From contig JBQCIO010000263.1 of assembly GCA_051953655.1 (NCBI GenBank), positions 1 through 17,965 of the forward strand: a stretch of DNA of 17,965 bases, written 5' to 3'. A program made the position numbers and the translations under genes. How positions within the stretch are numbered: position 1 is the stretch's first letter; every line of letters starts with the position of its first letter. A model generated the notes under the pieces. It searched no databases. It was not told the origin of the DNA and saw nothing but the letters and a program-made list of their open reading frames with translations. This DNA comes from JBQCHF01 sp051953655. Lineage in GTDB: Bacteria; Actinomycetota; Actinomycetes; Motilibacterales; Motilibacteraceae. Below, in pieces: positions 6,268 to 13,136 of this stretch.

Positions 6268-7329
6268 TCAGCCGCGCCGCGGCAGCAGCCGGCGGTCGGC
6301 TGTCAGCACCGACACGGCGTGCGGCACGGTGAGCGCCCAGACCACGGCCAGCGCGGCGCCGAGGGCGCTGGCCCCGGTGAGCGCCACGATCACGGCCAGC
6401 GCGGCGGCACCCATCGTCGCGGGCAGGGCCGGGAGGGCGCTGCGCAGCATGGCCCGCCACGGCCGCCCCGCCGCGAGCAGCGCCTCGGCCGCCGGGTGCC
6501 GGGCCGCCAGCCGGGCCTGGTGGCGGGTGGCGTGCCAGGCGGCGAAGTAGGCCGCGAACGCGAGCAGCGGGTCGGCCAGCAGCACCGCGCCGAGCAGCAC
6601 CCCGACGTCGACGACCACCGGGACCGCCACCTCCCGGCTCAGCGGCTGGGCCCCGCCGCGGACCACCAGCCAGCCGGAGCCGACGACGAGCAGCACCCCG
6701 GCGGCCAGCGCGAGCGCCGGGACCGGCCCGAGCGCAGGGATCAGGTGCGGGTCCACCCGGGCCACCGCGGCGCGGGCACCCGGTGCCGACAGCGGCACGA
6801 GGACGGCCACGGCACCGCCCAGGGCGGCGACCAGCGCGGGCGGGGACAGGACCGAGCGGGCGATCCCGCGCTCCACCGTGACCGCGGACTCGCCGGCGGC
6901 GAAGTGCACGACGGAGAGGGCGAGGAACGCGGCGAAGCCGGCCACCGGTGCGGCGAGGTAGGCCAGCAGCGCGGCCACGGCGAGGGCGAGGTAGCCCGCG
7001 AACCAGCCGGCCCGGCGCAGCCGTCCGCCTACCGGCGCCAGCAGCAGCTGGTCCAGCGCTCCGTGCGGCGTGCCGACCAGCACGGCGAGCGTGGCCACGA
7101 TGGCCTCGGTGCGCAGCCGGGTGGGGTCGGCCAGCAGGTGCAGCGCACCGGTCAGCGCGACGGCCACCACGGCGGCCGCCGGACCCGCGCGCAGCACCGC
7201 GGCCGGCAGCGAGGCCGGTGCCGCGACCGGTCCACGCGGACGCGCGGACTCCCGCAGGTCGGCGAGGGCGGCGGCAGCACGGTGGCCGGTGGTGCGGGTC
7301 GAGCGGGTCCTCGTTCCGAGCAGGACCAC
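6268..7329 (-). CDS. blh: Brp/Blh-family beta-carotene 15,15'-dioxygenase
   Basis: A 353-aa integral membrane protein with roughly eight to ten hydrophobic segments. Family histidines are all visible: His89 in GTPHGALDQL, His142 in LSVVHFAAGES, His266 and His270 in YFAAWHATRH, and His337 in LTVPHAVSV. The spacing, including the WHxxRH pair, matches the iron ligands of bacterial Blh proteins. These cleave beta-carotene centrally into two molecules of retinal, normally for a microbial rhodopsin. The GTG at 7329 is chosen because GGAGG lies seven bases upstream. The frame stays open to an ATG at 7479, but that extra 50-residue segment is Arg-rich and unlike protein. No rhodopsin, lycopene cyclase or carotenoid gene accompanies it in the window. 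It may be cotranscribed with the small minus-strand gene upstream, although 191 bp separate them. Confidence 0.85.
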   Translation of the reverse strand: MVLLGTRTRSTRTTGHRAAAALADLRESARPRGPVAAPASLPAAVLRAGPAAAVVAVALTGALHLLADPTRLRTEAIVATLAVLVGTPHGALDQLLLAPVGGRLRRAGWFAGYLALAVAALLAYLAAPVAGFAAFLALSVVHFAAGESAVTVERGIARSVLSPPALVAALGGAVAVLVPLSAPGARAAVARVDPHLIPALGPVPALALAAGVLLVVGSGWLVVRGGAQPLSREVAVPVVVDVGVLLGAVLLADPLLAFAAYFAAWHATRHQARLAARHPAAEALLAAGRPWRAMLRSALPALPATMGAAALAVIVALTGASALGAALAVVWALTVPHAVSVLTADRRLLPRRG

Positions 7330-7520
7330 CCGACGACCTCCAGCAGTGACGACCAGCAACGACGACCGGCAGGACCGCGCCGGCCGACGCAGGCAGGGCG
7401 AGGAGCGCTCCCTGCGCCGGGGCACTGCGCGTGTTCCCCGCGCCGGCCGGGCGACACCTCCGGCCGGTGCGCCGAGCATGTGCCCGGCTGCGCTCGTCGC
7501 GGGGTGAGGTCACCCGGTGG

Positions 7521-7919
7521 TCAGGGTGCGGCGCGCAGCGCCCAGCCGTCGGCGTCGACGGCCACCTCGGTCCACCCGGGCGTCGGGGTGCCGGTCGCGC
7601 CCCCGGAGCGGCGGGCGACCTGCAGCAGAGCGGCCAGCTCGGCCGCCGAGAGCACCACCACCACGCGCTCGCCGCGGTGCAGGTCGGCCACGTCCTCGAG
7701 GGCTGCCACGTCGACGGCGTCGGCCGTGCCGCGACGGGTGCCCAGCGCTCGGGCCAGGGCGTCGGCGGCGCCCGCGCGCGTCGCGTCCGCGGCCGCCGCC
7801 TGCGCGCAGACCTCGGCCACGTGCTCGCCCGCCAGGGCCTGGACGAGGTGCGGCCGGAGAGGCTCGCCGTCGGGGACGGCCAGCAGCAGGAAGGTGGCCG
7901 GGCACTGCAGGTCGCTCAC
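7521..7919 (-). CDS. Hypothetical protein, possibly a degenerate histidine-phosphatase fold
   Basis: A 132-aa soluble protein without signal peptide. The pattern of FLLLAVPDGEP, PHLVQALAG, DATRAGAADALARALG and RGERVVVVLSAAELAALLQVA is reminiscent of the strand and helix order in phosphoglycerate-mutase-like histidine phosphatases. However, the catalytic RHG triad near the N-terminus and the later SHG are both absent. If homologous, it would be a non-catalytic member; this is weak inference. GTG 7919 is preferred because AGGAG lies nine bases upstream; ATG 7928 abuts that motif with no spacer. The gene precedes blh on the same strand, but a functional link is not shown. It starts 161 bp from the divergent 71-aa gene. 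Confidence 0.6.
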   Translation of the reverse strand: MSDLQCPATFLLLAVPDGEPLRPHLVQALAGEHVAEVCAQAAAADATRAGAADALARALGTRRGTADAVDVAALEDVADLHRGERVVVVLSAAELAALLQVARRSGGATGTPTPGWTEVAVDADGWALRAAP

Positions 7920-8080
7920 GCCGGACATCTCCTGACCTCGAGGCTGACCCAGAACCGACGGCTGCGGGTGCGACCGCTGCTCGCCCCCCGATTCTGCTCC
8001 GCGAGCCCGGTCGGGACGAGGGCGCGCTGTCGTCGACGGCTCGGCTCAAGCCTGCGCCGCGACCTGCCGATCTGTCGCTG

Positions 8081-8296
8081 GTGACCCCGCCCTCGCCGGC
8101 CACCGCCCGCGTGCTCGCCCTGCTCGCCCGGGGGGTGCCGCTGTCGTTGCTGTGCGACCTGGCCGATCCGGCGGGCCCGCGCTCGCGGGAGGTGCTCGAC
8201 GCCGAGCGCGAGGGCGCCGAGCCCTGGTGGTGGGAGCTGGCCTATCCGCCCGTCGCGTCGGACGTGCGTCGTGTCGAGGGCGGCCGGACCGCCTGA
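8081..8296 (+). CDS. Small conserved-looking hypothetical protein (71 aa)
   Basis: A short protein with an N-terminal amphipathic segment, ATARVLALLARGVPLSLLCDLADP, followed by an acidic, Trp-containing tail (AEPWWWELAYPP). It resembles the small leucine-rich hypothetical proteins common in actinobacterial genomes, which have no assigned function. GTG 8081 is the only plausible start; no Shine-Dalgarno is visible, so translation may be leaderless or the start uncertain. The frame extends far upstream only as Arg/Pro-rich shadow sequence. The gene ends 38 bp before inverted-repeat element B and converges with the minus-strand secreted protein beyond it. Confidence 0.6.
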   Translation: MTPPSPATARVLALLARGVPLSLLCDLADPAGPRSREVLDAEREGAEPWWWELAYPPVASDVRRVEGGRTA

Positions 8297-8334
8297 CCGC
8301 ACTCCTGATCTGCGGTGCGGGCCGCAGGTGGTTG

Positions 8335-8504
8335 AAAGGCGCTGGTGACGGGGCGGCTGCGATCGGGGCCGGCTTCCGCCGCCGACGCACGAATCGTGAG
8401 GCAATTCCACGCTCAGCTGGGTGCACAGCGCCTCAAGATCAGCCGTGAGTCGGCCGCGAAGGGCGACCGGCCGCGTCCCGCGCCCGTCACCAGCGCCGTT
8501 GACC
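8335..8504. repeat. Intergenic inverted-repeat element, copy B
   Basis: Left terminus AAAGGCGCTGGTGACGGG (8335-8352) and right terminus CCCGTCACCAGCGCCGTTGA (8483-8502) are inverted copies over the 15-base core GGCGCTGGTGACGGG. The interior of about 130 bp shows no similarity to copies A or C and has no convincing ORF. The left flank GTGGTTGAAAGGCGC closely matches that of copy C, and the right flank TTGACCGTG matches copy A. The element fills the gap between the 3' ends of two convergent genes (8296 and 8526). Confidence 0.8.
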
Positions 8505-8525
8505 GTGGACAACAGGCCGCAGCCG

Positions 8526-8996
8526 TCAGCCCTGCGAGCCGTCGCCGCCGACCTGCTCCGACGGCGGCCCGTCACCCGGGTCGCTCGAGCCGTCCGGCCC
8601 GCCGGCGAAGCAGTGGCCGACGATCTGCGCGGTGGACCGGTCGCCGGGGCGCACCTCCCACCCGCCGCTGGCCTTGGGCAGCGCCAGCACGGTGAGGCCG
8701 TCCACCCAGCCCGCGTCGCCGGTGACCGGCACGACGACGACGTCGGCCTCCCGGCCGTTCACCTGACGGGTGGAGACCCAGTGCGCCCGCTCGATCGCGA
8801 CCGTCCGCTCGTTGACGCCGCACCACGACAGCTGCGCCGCCACCACCCGCTCCGCGCGGTGGATCGCGTCCCCGGCCCCGGCGGCCCCGGCCAGCAGGGC
8901 GGTGGCCGCCACCGCCGGCATCAGCGACCACGCGGTGAGGGCGCGGCGCCACACGGGAGGCGGGGGCCCGAGCGGCCGGTGGACGGGGAGCAGCAC
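8526..8996 (-). CDS. Hypothetical membrane-anchored or secreted protein
   Basis: A 156-aa protein I do not recognise. A short basic, Pro-rich N-terminus (HRPLGPPPPVWRRA) precedes one hydrophobic segment (about residues 20-42, ending AGAAGAGDA). This could be a signal anchor or an uncleaved signal peptide. The rest is predicted to lie outside the cytoplasm, with two cysteines (Cys59 in SWCGVN, Cys129 in GHCFAGG) that could form a disulfide. A beta-rich core (READVVVVPVTGDAGWVDGLTVLAL) and a disordered Gly/Ser/Asp tail complete it. The GTG at 8996 is the only reasonable start, with a weak AGGGA about 12 bases upstream. Longer in-frame ATG starts give an Arg-rich non-protein-like extension. It converges on the 71-aa gene with repeat element B between them. 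Confidence 0.65.
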   Translation of the reverse strand: MLLPVHRPLGPPPPVWRRALTAWSLMPAVAATALLAGAAGAGDAIHRAERVVAAQLSWCGVNERTVAIERAHWVSTRQVNGREADVVVVPVTGDAGWVDGLTVLALPKASGGWEVRPGDRSTAQIVGHCFAGGPDGSSDPGDGPPSEQVGGDGSQG

Positions 8997-9127
8997 GTCA
9001 TCATCGATTCCCTGTCCTTCGCGCGCAGGAACGCGTGTCTGCCCACAGCGAAGCAGCGTTTCGTCCGGTGCGCCGCGGTGACGACGGGCTCTTCCGCAGC
9101 ACACCTGGGGCGATGGAGGCGCTAGGA

Positions 9128-9225
9128 AGCACGTGCCAGGGCGGAGACGGCGACGGCCGCCCGGCGGGGGGACCGGGCGGCCGTCAGGTCCGCCGCGCCC
9201 ACCGCTGCGCCTCTCGGCACGTGCT
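9128..9225. repeat. Nested inverted repeats; possible structured RNA or terminator
   Basis: Outer arms AGCACGTGCC (9128-9137) and GGCACGTGCT (9216-9225) are perfect 10-bp complements. Nested within, GACGGCCGCCCGG (9152-9164) and CCGGGCGGCCGTC (9173-9185) are perfect 13-bp arms with an 8-nt loop. The inner stem resembles a strong T-less actinobacterial terminator, yet no annotated gene ends here on either strand. Confidence 0.6.
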
Positions 9226-9412
9226 CGCTCTCGGCGAGAAAAGGTGGGGCCCGGGGCATCCGGTGGGACGCGGCGTCACCGACTCGAACGGCCCACGACG
9301 CGCGGCTGTTCCCCGTCGCCCGGCTCCCTGTCCGGGTCTCCGACGGCGTCCGACCGGGTGGTCTCGATCACGTCTGCGGCACGGCCGCGACCCGGTCTCG
9401 GCCGGGCGCGGG

Positions 9413-9441
9413 TAGGCATGCCGTCGCCGCCTGCCTAGGAT
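9413..9441 (+). promoter_or_regulatory. Candidate promoter of the signalling operon
   Basis: TAGGCA (9413-9418) and TAGGAT (9436-9441) resemble -35 and -10 hexamers with a 17-bp spacer. They end 29 bp before the GTG of the receiver-PP2C gene. TAGGAT fits the actinobacterial TAnnnT -10 consensus; the -35 matches TTGACA at four of six positions. Confidence 0.4.
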
Positions 9442-9470
9442 CACCTCACTTCGGGCGGAAGGCGGGACGG

Positions 9471-10703
9471 GTGGACGAGCTGGGCGGCGCCGTCGCTGTG
9501 GCGACCCGCGTGCTCCTCGTGGAGGACGACGAGGGCGACGCCCTGCTGGTCGAGGAGCTGCTCGACGACGCCGGCGCCGCGATCGAGCTGACCCGGGCCC
9601 GCAGCGTCGCCGAGGCGCGCTCGGCGCTGGACGACGGCTACGCGTGCGTCGTGCTCGACCTGGGCCTGCCGGACGTGAGCGGCCTCGACGCCGTGCGCGC
9701 CGTCATCGACGCCGCCCGGGAGACCGCGGTCATCGTGCTCACCGGCCATGCCGACGAGCACCGGGGCATCGCCGCCGTCGCCGCGGGCGCCCAGGACTAC
9801 CTGGTCAAGGGCCAGGTCGACGGGCAGCTGCTGGCGCGGGCCATCCGCTACGCCATCGAGCGCAAGCGCGCCGACGAGCAGCTGCGCCGGCTCTACGAGA
9901 GCGAGCTGCGGGCGGCCGAGAACGCCCGGCTCGAGCGCGGCCTGCTCGCCGTCCCGCAGGTGGCCGACGGCAGCGTCGACGTCGTCACCCGCTACCGCCC
10001 CGGCCGCGACGCCGTGCTCGGTGGCGACTTCTACGACGTGGTGGAGACCGCCGACGGCCGGCTGCACGTGCTGCTCGGGGACGTCGCCGGGCACGGCCCC
10101 GACGAGGCCGCCCTGGGCGTCTGCCTGCGGATCGCCTGGCGCACCCTGGTGCTCTCCGGGGTGGAGCGCGACCGGCTGCTACCGGTGCTCGAGGACGTGC
10201 TGGTGCGCGAGCGGCGCAGCGACGAGGTGTTCGCCACGCTGGCGATGCTCGTCGTCGAGCCCGACCGGACCGGCGCCCGGCTGTTCCTGGCCGGCCATCC
10301 CGCCCCGCTGCTGCTGGGGGCGAAGCCCGAGCAGCTGCCGGACGACCTCGTCGGGCCAGCGCTCGGCGTGCTGCCGGGGGTCGTGTGGGGCAGCCGCACG
10401 CTCCGGCTCGAGCCCGGCTGGCGGCTCATGGTGTTCAGCGACGGCCTGGTGGAGGGGCACGTCGGCGAGGGCTCCGAGCGCCTGGGCGTCGACGGGCTCA
10501 TCGACCTGGCGGTGCGCAGCCCGCACTACGCCGAGGCCGGGCTGCTGGTCGACCACCTCATCCGCCAGGCGCAGCAGCTGCACGGCGGTGAGCTGACCGA
10601 CGACGTCGCCGTGGTCGTCGTGAGCCACAGCACCGTGCGCGAACCCGCGCTCCTCTCCGACGGAGCGTCGGAGGCCCGGGTCCGCGAGTCGGTGTCGTCA
10701 TGA
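9471..10703 (+). CDS. Response regulator with PP2C-type (SpoIIE/RsbU-like) phosphatase output
   Basis: A 410-aa two-domain protein. Residues about 12-130 are a receiver: acidic Asp19/Asp20, phospho-acceptor Asp63 in VVLDLGLPD, Thr91 in VLTG and Lys113 in YLVKG. A helical linker (130-155, RKRADEQLRRLYESELRAAE) leads to a PPM/SpoIIE-type Ser/Thr phosphatase (about 160-390). Its metal-binding acidic residues are visible in GGDFYD (Asp186), LLGDVAGHG (Asp204), FSDGLVEG and LTDDVAVVVV. Family knowledge: receiver-PP2C proteins dephosphorylate anti-sigma-factor antagonists (STAS proteins) when phosphorylated, linking a kinase to partner-switching control of a sigma factor. No STAS or anti-sigma gene lies in the window, so the target is elsewhere. 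The GTG start has GGAAGG eight bases upstream. Its stop overlaps the kinase start (ATGA). Confidence 0.9.
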   Translation: MDELGGAVAVATRVLLVEDDEGDALLVEELLDDAGAAIELTRARSVAEARSALDDGYACVVLDLGLPDVSGLDAVRAVIDAARETAVIVLTGHADEHRGIAAVAAGAQDYLVKGQVDGQLLARAIRYAIERKRADEQLRRLYESELRAAENARLERGLLAVPQVADGSVDVVTRYRPGRDAVLGGDFYDVVETADGRLHVLLGDVAGHGPDEAALGVCLRIAWRTLVLSGVERDRLLPVLEDVLVRERRSDEVFATLAMLVVEPDRTGARLFLAGHPAPLLLGAKPEQLPDDLVGPALGVLPGVVWGSRTLRLEPGWRLMVFSDGLVEGHVGEGSERLGVDGLIDLAVRSPHYAEAGLLVDHLIRQAQQLHGGELTDDVAVVVVSHSTVREPALLSDGASEARVRESVSS

Positions 10704-12322
10704 CGGGCTGGAGCCTGCGCCGTCGGCTCAACACCGCACTCGTCGTGTCCGGCGTCGTCGTCGGCCTCATCATCGTCACGGTGGCGCTGCTGCTCACCGC
10801 GGTGGACCGCTCGCAGAGCAAGGTCTACAGCTACTTCGACGCGCTGCGGATCGGCAACAACAGCTTCACCGCGCTGATCGACGCCGAGACCTCCATCCGC
10901 GGCTACGCCCTCACCGGCAACAGGACCTACCTGCAGCCGCTGCTGGAGCTCCAGGCGGCGTCGGCCAGGGCCAAGGCGAGCGGCCAGCCCACCGACGGCG
11001 ACAGGCTGCGCGCCGCGGTGCAGGACGACCCGGTCATCCTGGCCGCGCTGGACAAGGCCGGGGCCGCCGCGCAGGACTGGTACACCGGCTGGGCCCAGCC
11101 GACCATCAGCATGATCGACAAGGGCGCGCGGCCGGACGCGGCGCAGCTCGCCGAGGGCAAGTCCCGCTTCGACGTCGTGCGCACGGACTACACGCAGTTC
11201 ATCGACTCCGTCCGGGCAGCCCGCGACCAGGCGGTGGAGCAGGCGCGCCTGCGCGTCCGCCTCCTGCTGGCGGTCGTGCTGGCCGGGGCGCTGGGCGCCG
11301 CGTTCGTCGGCGTCGGGCTCTGGCGCGCGCTGCGCCGGTGGGTGACCGGCCCCATCACGGGGCTGGCCGCCGAGACGCGCGAGGTGTCCAGCGGCGACCT
11401 GCAGCACGAGGTGGTCGCGACCGGGCCGCCGGAGTTCCAGGCGCTGGGGGCCGACGTCGAGGCCATGCGCAAGGGCCTGCTGACCCAGCTGGCCGTCGTC
11501 GAGGAGGCCAAGACCGCGGCGGAGCAGGCCCGGGTGCGGGTGGAGGAGCAGGCCGAGGAGCTTCGCCGCAGCAACCGCGACCTCGAGCAGTTCGCCTACG
11601 TGGCCAGCCACGACCTGCAGGAGCCGCTGCGCAAGGTGGCGAGCTTCTGCCAGCTGCTGGAGAAGCGCTACAAGGGCCAGCTCGACGAGCGCGCCGACCA
11701 GTACATTGAGTTCGCCGTCGACGGCGCGAAGCGCATGCAGCAGCTCATCAACGACCTGCTGTCCTTCTCCCGGGTCGGCCGCCTCTCCACCGGCGTCAGC
11801 GAGGTCGACCTGGGCGAGTGCCTCTCGCGCGCGCTGCGCAACCTCGACCTGGTGCTCACCGAGTCCGGCGCGCAGGTGACCAGCGACCCGCTGCCCACCG
11901 TCGTCGGCGAGGCGCCGCTGCTCACCCAGGTGTTCCAGAACCTGGTCAGCAACGCGGTGAAGTTCCGCGGGGAGGAGCCGCCGCGCGTGCACCTGGGCGT
12001 GCGGCAGGTGGGCGAGGACTGGGAGTTCTCCGTCGCGGACAACGGGATCGGCATCGAGTCGCAGTACGCCGAGCGGATCTTCGTGATCTTCCAGCGGCTG
12101 CACGCCAAGGACGAGTACGAGGGGACCGGCATCGGCCTGGCGCTGTGCCGGAAGATCATCGAGCACCACGGGGGCCGGATCTGGCTCGACACCTTCGTCG
12201 AGCACGGCACGACCTTCCACTTCACCCTGCCGGTGGCGAGCCCGCTCGTGGCCGCCCCCGAGGGTGAGCCGACCGATGGAACCGCCACGGTCGTGGCGGA
12301 GGAGGAGAAGGCCGCGCTGTGA
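10700..12322 (+). CDS. Sensor histidine kinase: CHASE3 - HAMP - HisKA - HATPase
   Basis: A 540-aa membrane kinase. TM1 spans about 13-34 and TM2 about 187-207. The extracytoplasmic region between them contains the CHASE3 hallmark AETSIRGYALTGNRTYLQP (62-80). A HAMP linker follows (about 207-262), then a coiled coil (262-298) and a phytochrome-kinase-like HisKA domain with phospho-acceptor His304 in YVASHDLQEPLRKV. The ATPase domain shows the N box with Asn418 (NLVSNAVKF), the G1 box Asp447 (DNGIGI) and the G2 box GTGIGLALC (475-483). It lies between two receiver genes with 4-bp overlaps (ATGA upstream, GTGA downstream), so all three are probably one operon with coupled translation. Its input signal is unknown; CHASE3 ligands are generally undefined. 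The 25-residue acidic C-terminal tail encodes the Shine-Dalgarno-like GGAGGAG of the next gene. Confidence 0.92.
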   Translation: MTGWSLRRRLNTALVVSGVVVGLIIVTVALLLTAVDRSQSKVYSYFDALRIGNNSFTALIDAETSIRGYALTGNRTYLQPLLELQAASARAKASGQPTDGDRLRAAVQDDPVILAALDKAGAAAQDWYTGWAQPTISMIDKGARPDAAQLAEGKSRFDVVRTDYTQFIDSVRAARDQAVEQARLRVRLLLAVVLAGALGAAFVGVGLWRALRRWVTGPITGLAAETREVSSGDLQHEVVATGPPEFQALGADVEAMRKGLLTQLAVVEEAKTAAEQARVRVEEQAEELRRSNRDLEQFAYVASHDLQEPLRKVASFCQLLEKRYKGQLDERADQYIEFAVDGAKRMQQLINDLLSFSRVGRLSTGVSEVDLGECLSRALRNLDLVLTESGAQVTSDPLPTVVGEAPLLTQVFQNLVSNAVKFRGEEPPRVHLGVRQVGEDWEFSVADNGIGIESQYAERIFVIFQRLHAKDEYEGTGIGLALCRKIIEHHGGRIWLDTFVEHGTTFHFTLPVASPLVAAPEGEPTDGTATVVAEEEKAAL

Positions 12323-12747
12323 ACCCCATCGAGGTGCTGCTCGTGGAGGACGACCCGGGCGACGTGCTCATGACCCGGGAGGCGTTCGAGGACCACAAGG
12401 TCCGCAACACCCTCCACGTGGTGAGCAACGGCGTCGACGCGATGTCGTTCCTGCGCAAGGAGGGCGAGTACACCGGCGCGCCGACCCCGGACCTGATCCT
12501 GCTCGACCTCAACCTGCCCCGGATGGACGGGCGCGAGGTGCTCGCGGCGATCAAGAGGGACGAGGACCTGCGCCGCATCCCGGTCGTCGTGCTCACGACG
12601 TCGGAGGCGGAGGAGGACGTGCTGCGCAGCTACGCGCTGCACGCCAACGCCTATGTCACCAAGCCGGTCGACTTCGAGCGGTTCATCGAGGTCGTCCGCA
12701 AGATCGACGACTTCTTCGTCAGCATCGTCCGGCTGCCGTCGCACTAG
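12319..12747 (+). CDS. Stand-alone response regulator, Rcp1-like
   Basis: A 142-aa single receiver domain without output domain. Active-site residues are complete: Asp11/Asp12 in LVEDDPGD, phospho-acceptor Asp63 in LILLDLNLPRMDG, Thr93/Thr94 in VVLTTS and Lys115 in YVTKPVDF. The insertion RKEGEYTGAPTPDLI before the phosphorylation site and the LNLPRMDGREVL motif are typical of the Rcp1 family, which pairs with phytochrome-type HisKA kinases such as the upstream gene. GTG 12319 overlaps the kinase stop by four bases (GTGA), with GGAGGAG inside the kinase C-terminus as ribosome binding site. It may accept phosphate from the upstream kinase and act through protein interaction, or compete with the receiver-PP2C protein as a phosphate sink; that part is inference. 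Confidence 0.9.
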   Translation: MNPIEVLLVEDDPGDVLMTREAFEDHKVRNTLHVVSNGVDAMSFLRKEGEYTGAPTPDLILLDLNLPRMDGREVLAAIKRDEDLRRIPVVVLTTSEAEEDVLRSYALHANAYVTKPVDFERFIEVVRKIDDFFVSIVRLPSH

Positions 12748-12754
12748 GCGACGG
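12736..12754. terminator. Bidirectional terminator hairpin over the operon stop
   Basis: CCGTCGC (12736-12742) pairs with GCGACGG (12748-12754) across a 5-nt loop containing most of the TAG stop of the receiver gene. It lies 13 bp from the stop of the convergent small membrane protein, so it could end transcription from both sides. The flanks are G-rich rather than T-rich. Confidence 0.4.
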
Positions 12755-12767
12755 GGGGCGGGGCTGG

Positions 12768-12983
12768 TCAGGCGGCGTGAGCCGCTGCCGCCTCCGGTGC
12801 AGGGCGGGAGGCCACGGGGGCCGACCCGGTGCGAGCGCCGGCGTCGGAGCGCTCGGGCCGGCCGCGGTGCGGCTGCCGCTCGGGCCGCGACGCGCGCGCA
12901 GGGGTGGTCCATGCCTCCACGCGCTCGAGTCCGAGCAGCGCGCCGAGCAGGACCACGGGCAGGAACAGCGCAAGCAGAGCCAT
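12768..12983 (-). CDS. Small single-pass membrane protein (71 aa)
   Basis: The first 20 or so residues (MALLALFLPVVLLGALLGLERVEAW) form one transmembrane helix. They are followed by a basic, Arg/Pro/Ala-rich tail that is probably cytoplasmic and disordered. The start is well supported: GGAGGAG lies five bases upstream of the ATG at 12983. A nearer upstream ATG (12988) is in another frame. Short proteins of this kind are frequent in actinobacteria, usually without known function. It converges on the signalling operon with a 20-bp gap and is divergent from the Old Yellow Enzyme gene. Confidence 0.65.
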   Translation of the reverse strand: MALLALFLPVVLLGALLGLERVEAWTTPARASRPERQPHRGRPERSDAGARTGSAPVASRPAPEAAAAHAA

Positions 12984-13136
12984 CTCATCTCCTCCGGCCC
13001 CCCCTATCGCCCGAGAGCGGGTGGCGCAAACCGGGAAGATGACAGGCGGTGACCGTGGTTGGCACCGGCGCGGGGGTGCACGTCAGCGCCAGAGCGGCCG
13101 AGAGAGCCGACCAGACCAGCGAAGGTGACCGACCAC

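Larger units (their letters stand above)
8997..9470. other. 474-bp gene-free region between divergent genes
   Basis: I see no credible coding sequence here. All ORFs are Arg/Gly/Pro-rich out-of-frame translations. The region holds a large nested inverted repeat (9128-9225), a small 5-bp hairpin (9224-9238) followed by AAAA, and a candidate promoter for the signalling operon close to 9471. Confidence 0.7.

Noticed and set aside
6242..6274. Terminator between the Pth2-like and blh genes
   Set aside because: CGGCTG and CAGCCG can pair across the 14-bp gap, but the stem is short and bulged, so it was not listed as a feature.
4901..7513. 870-aa minus-strand open frame opposite the reductase, Pth2-like and blh genes
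   Set aside because: It is low-complexity Arg/Gly/Ala-rich sequence antisense or out of frame to well-supported genes, an artefact of very high GC.
9270..9300. T-arm-like GTTCGAGTC on the minus strand
   Set aside because: The stem pairs only partly, and no acceptor, D or anticodon arm can be built around it, so it is not a tRNA.
9184..9444. Minus-strand ORF in the gene-free region
   Set aside because: Its composition is Arg/Pro-rich and it has no ribosome site or domain. Its stop abuts the inner hairpin only by coincidence of GC-rich sequence.
10526..12220. 564-aa minus-strand open frame opposite the histidine kinase
   Set aside because: The plus strand encodes an intact kinase with all motifs; the reverse frame has no recognisable domain and shadow-like composition.
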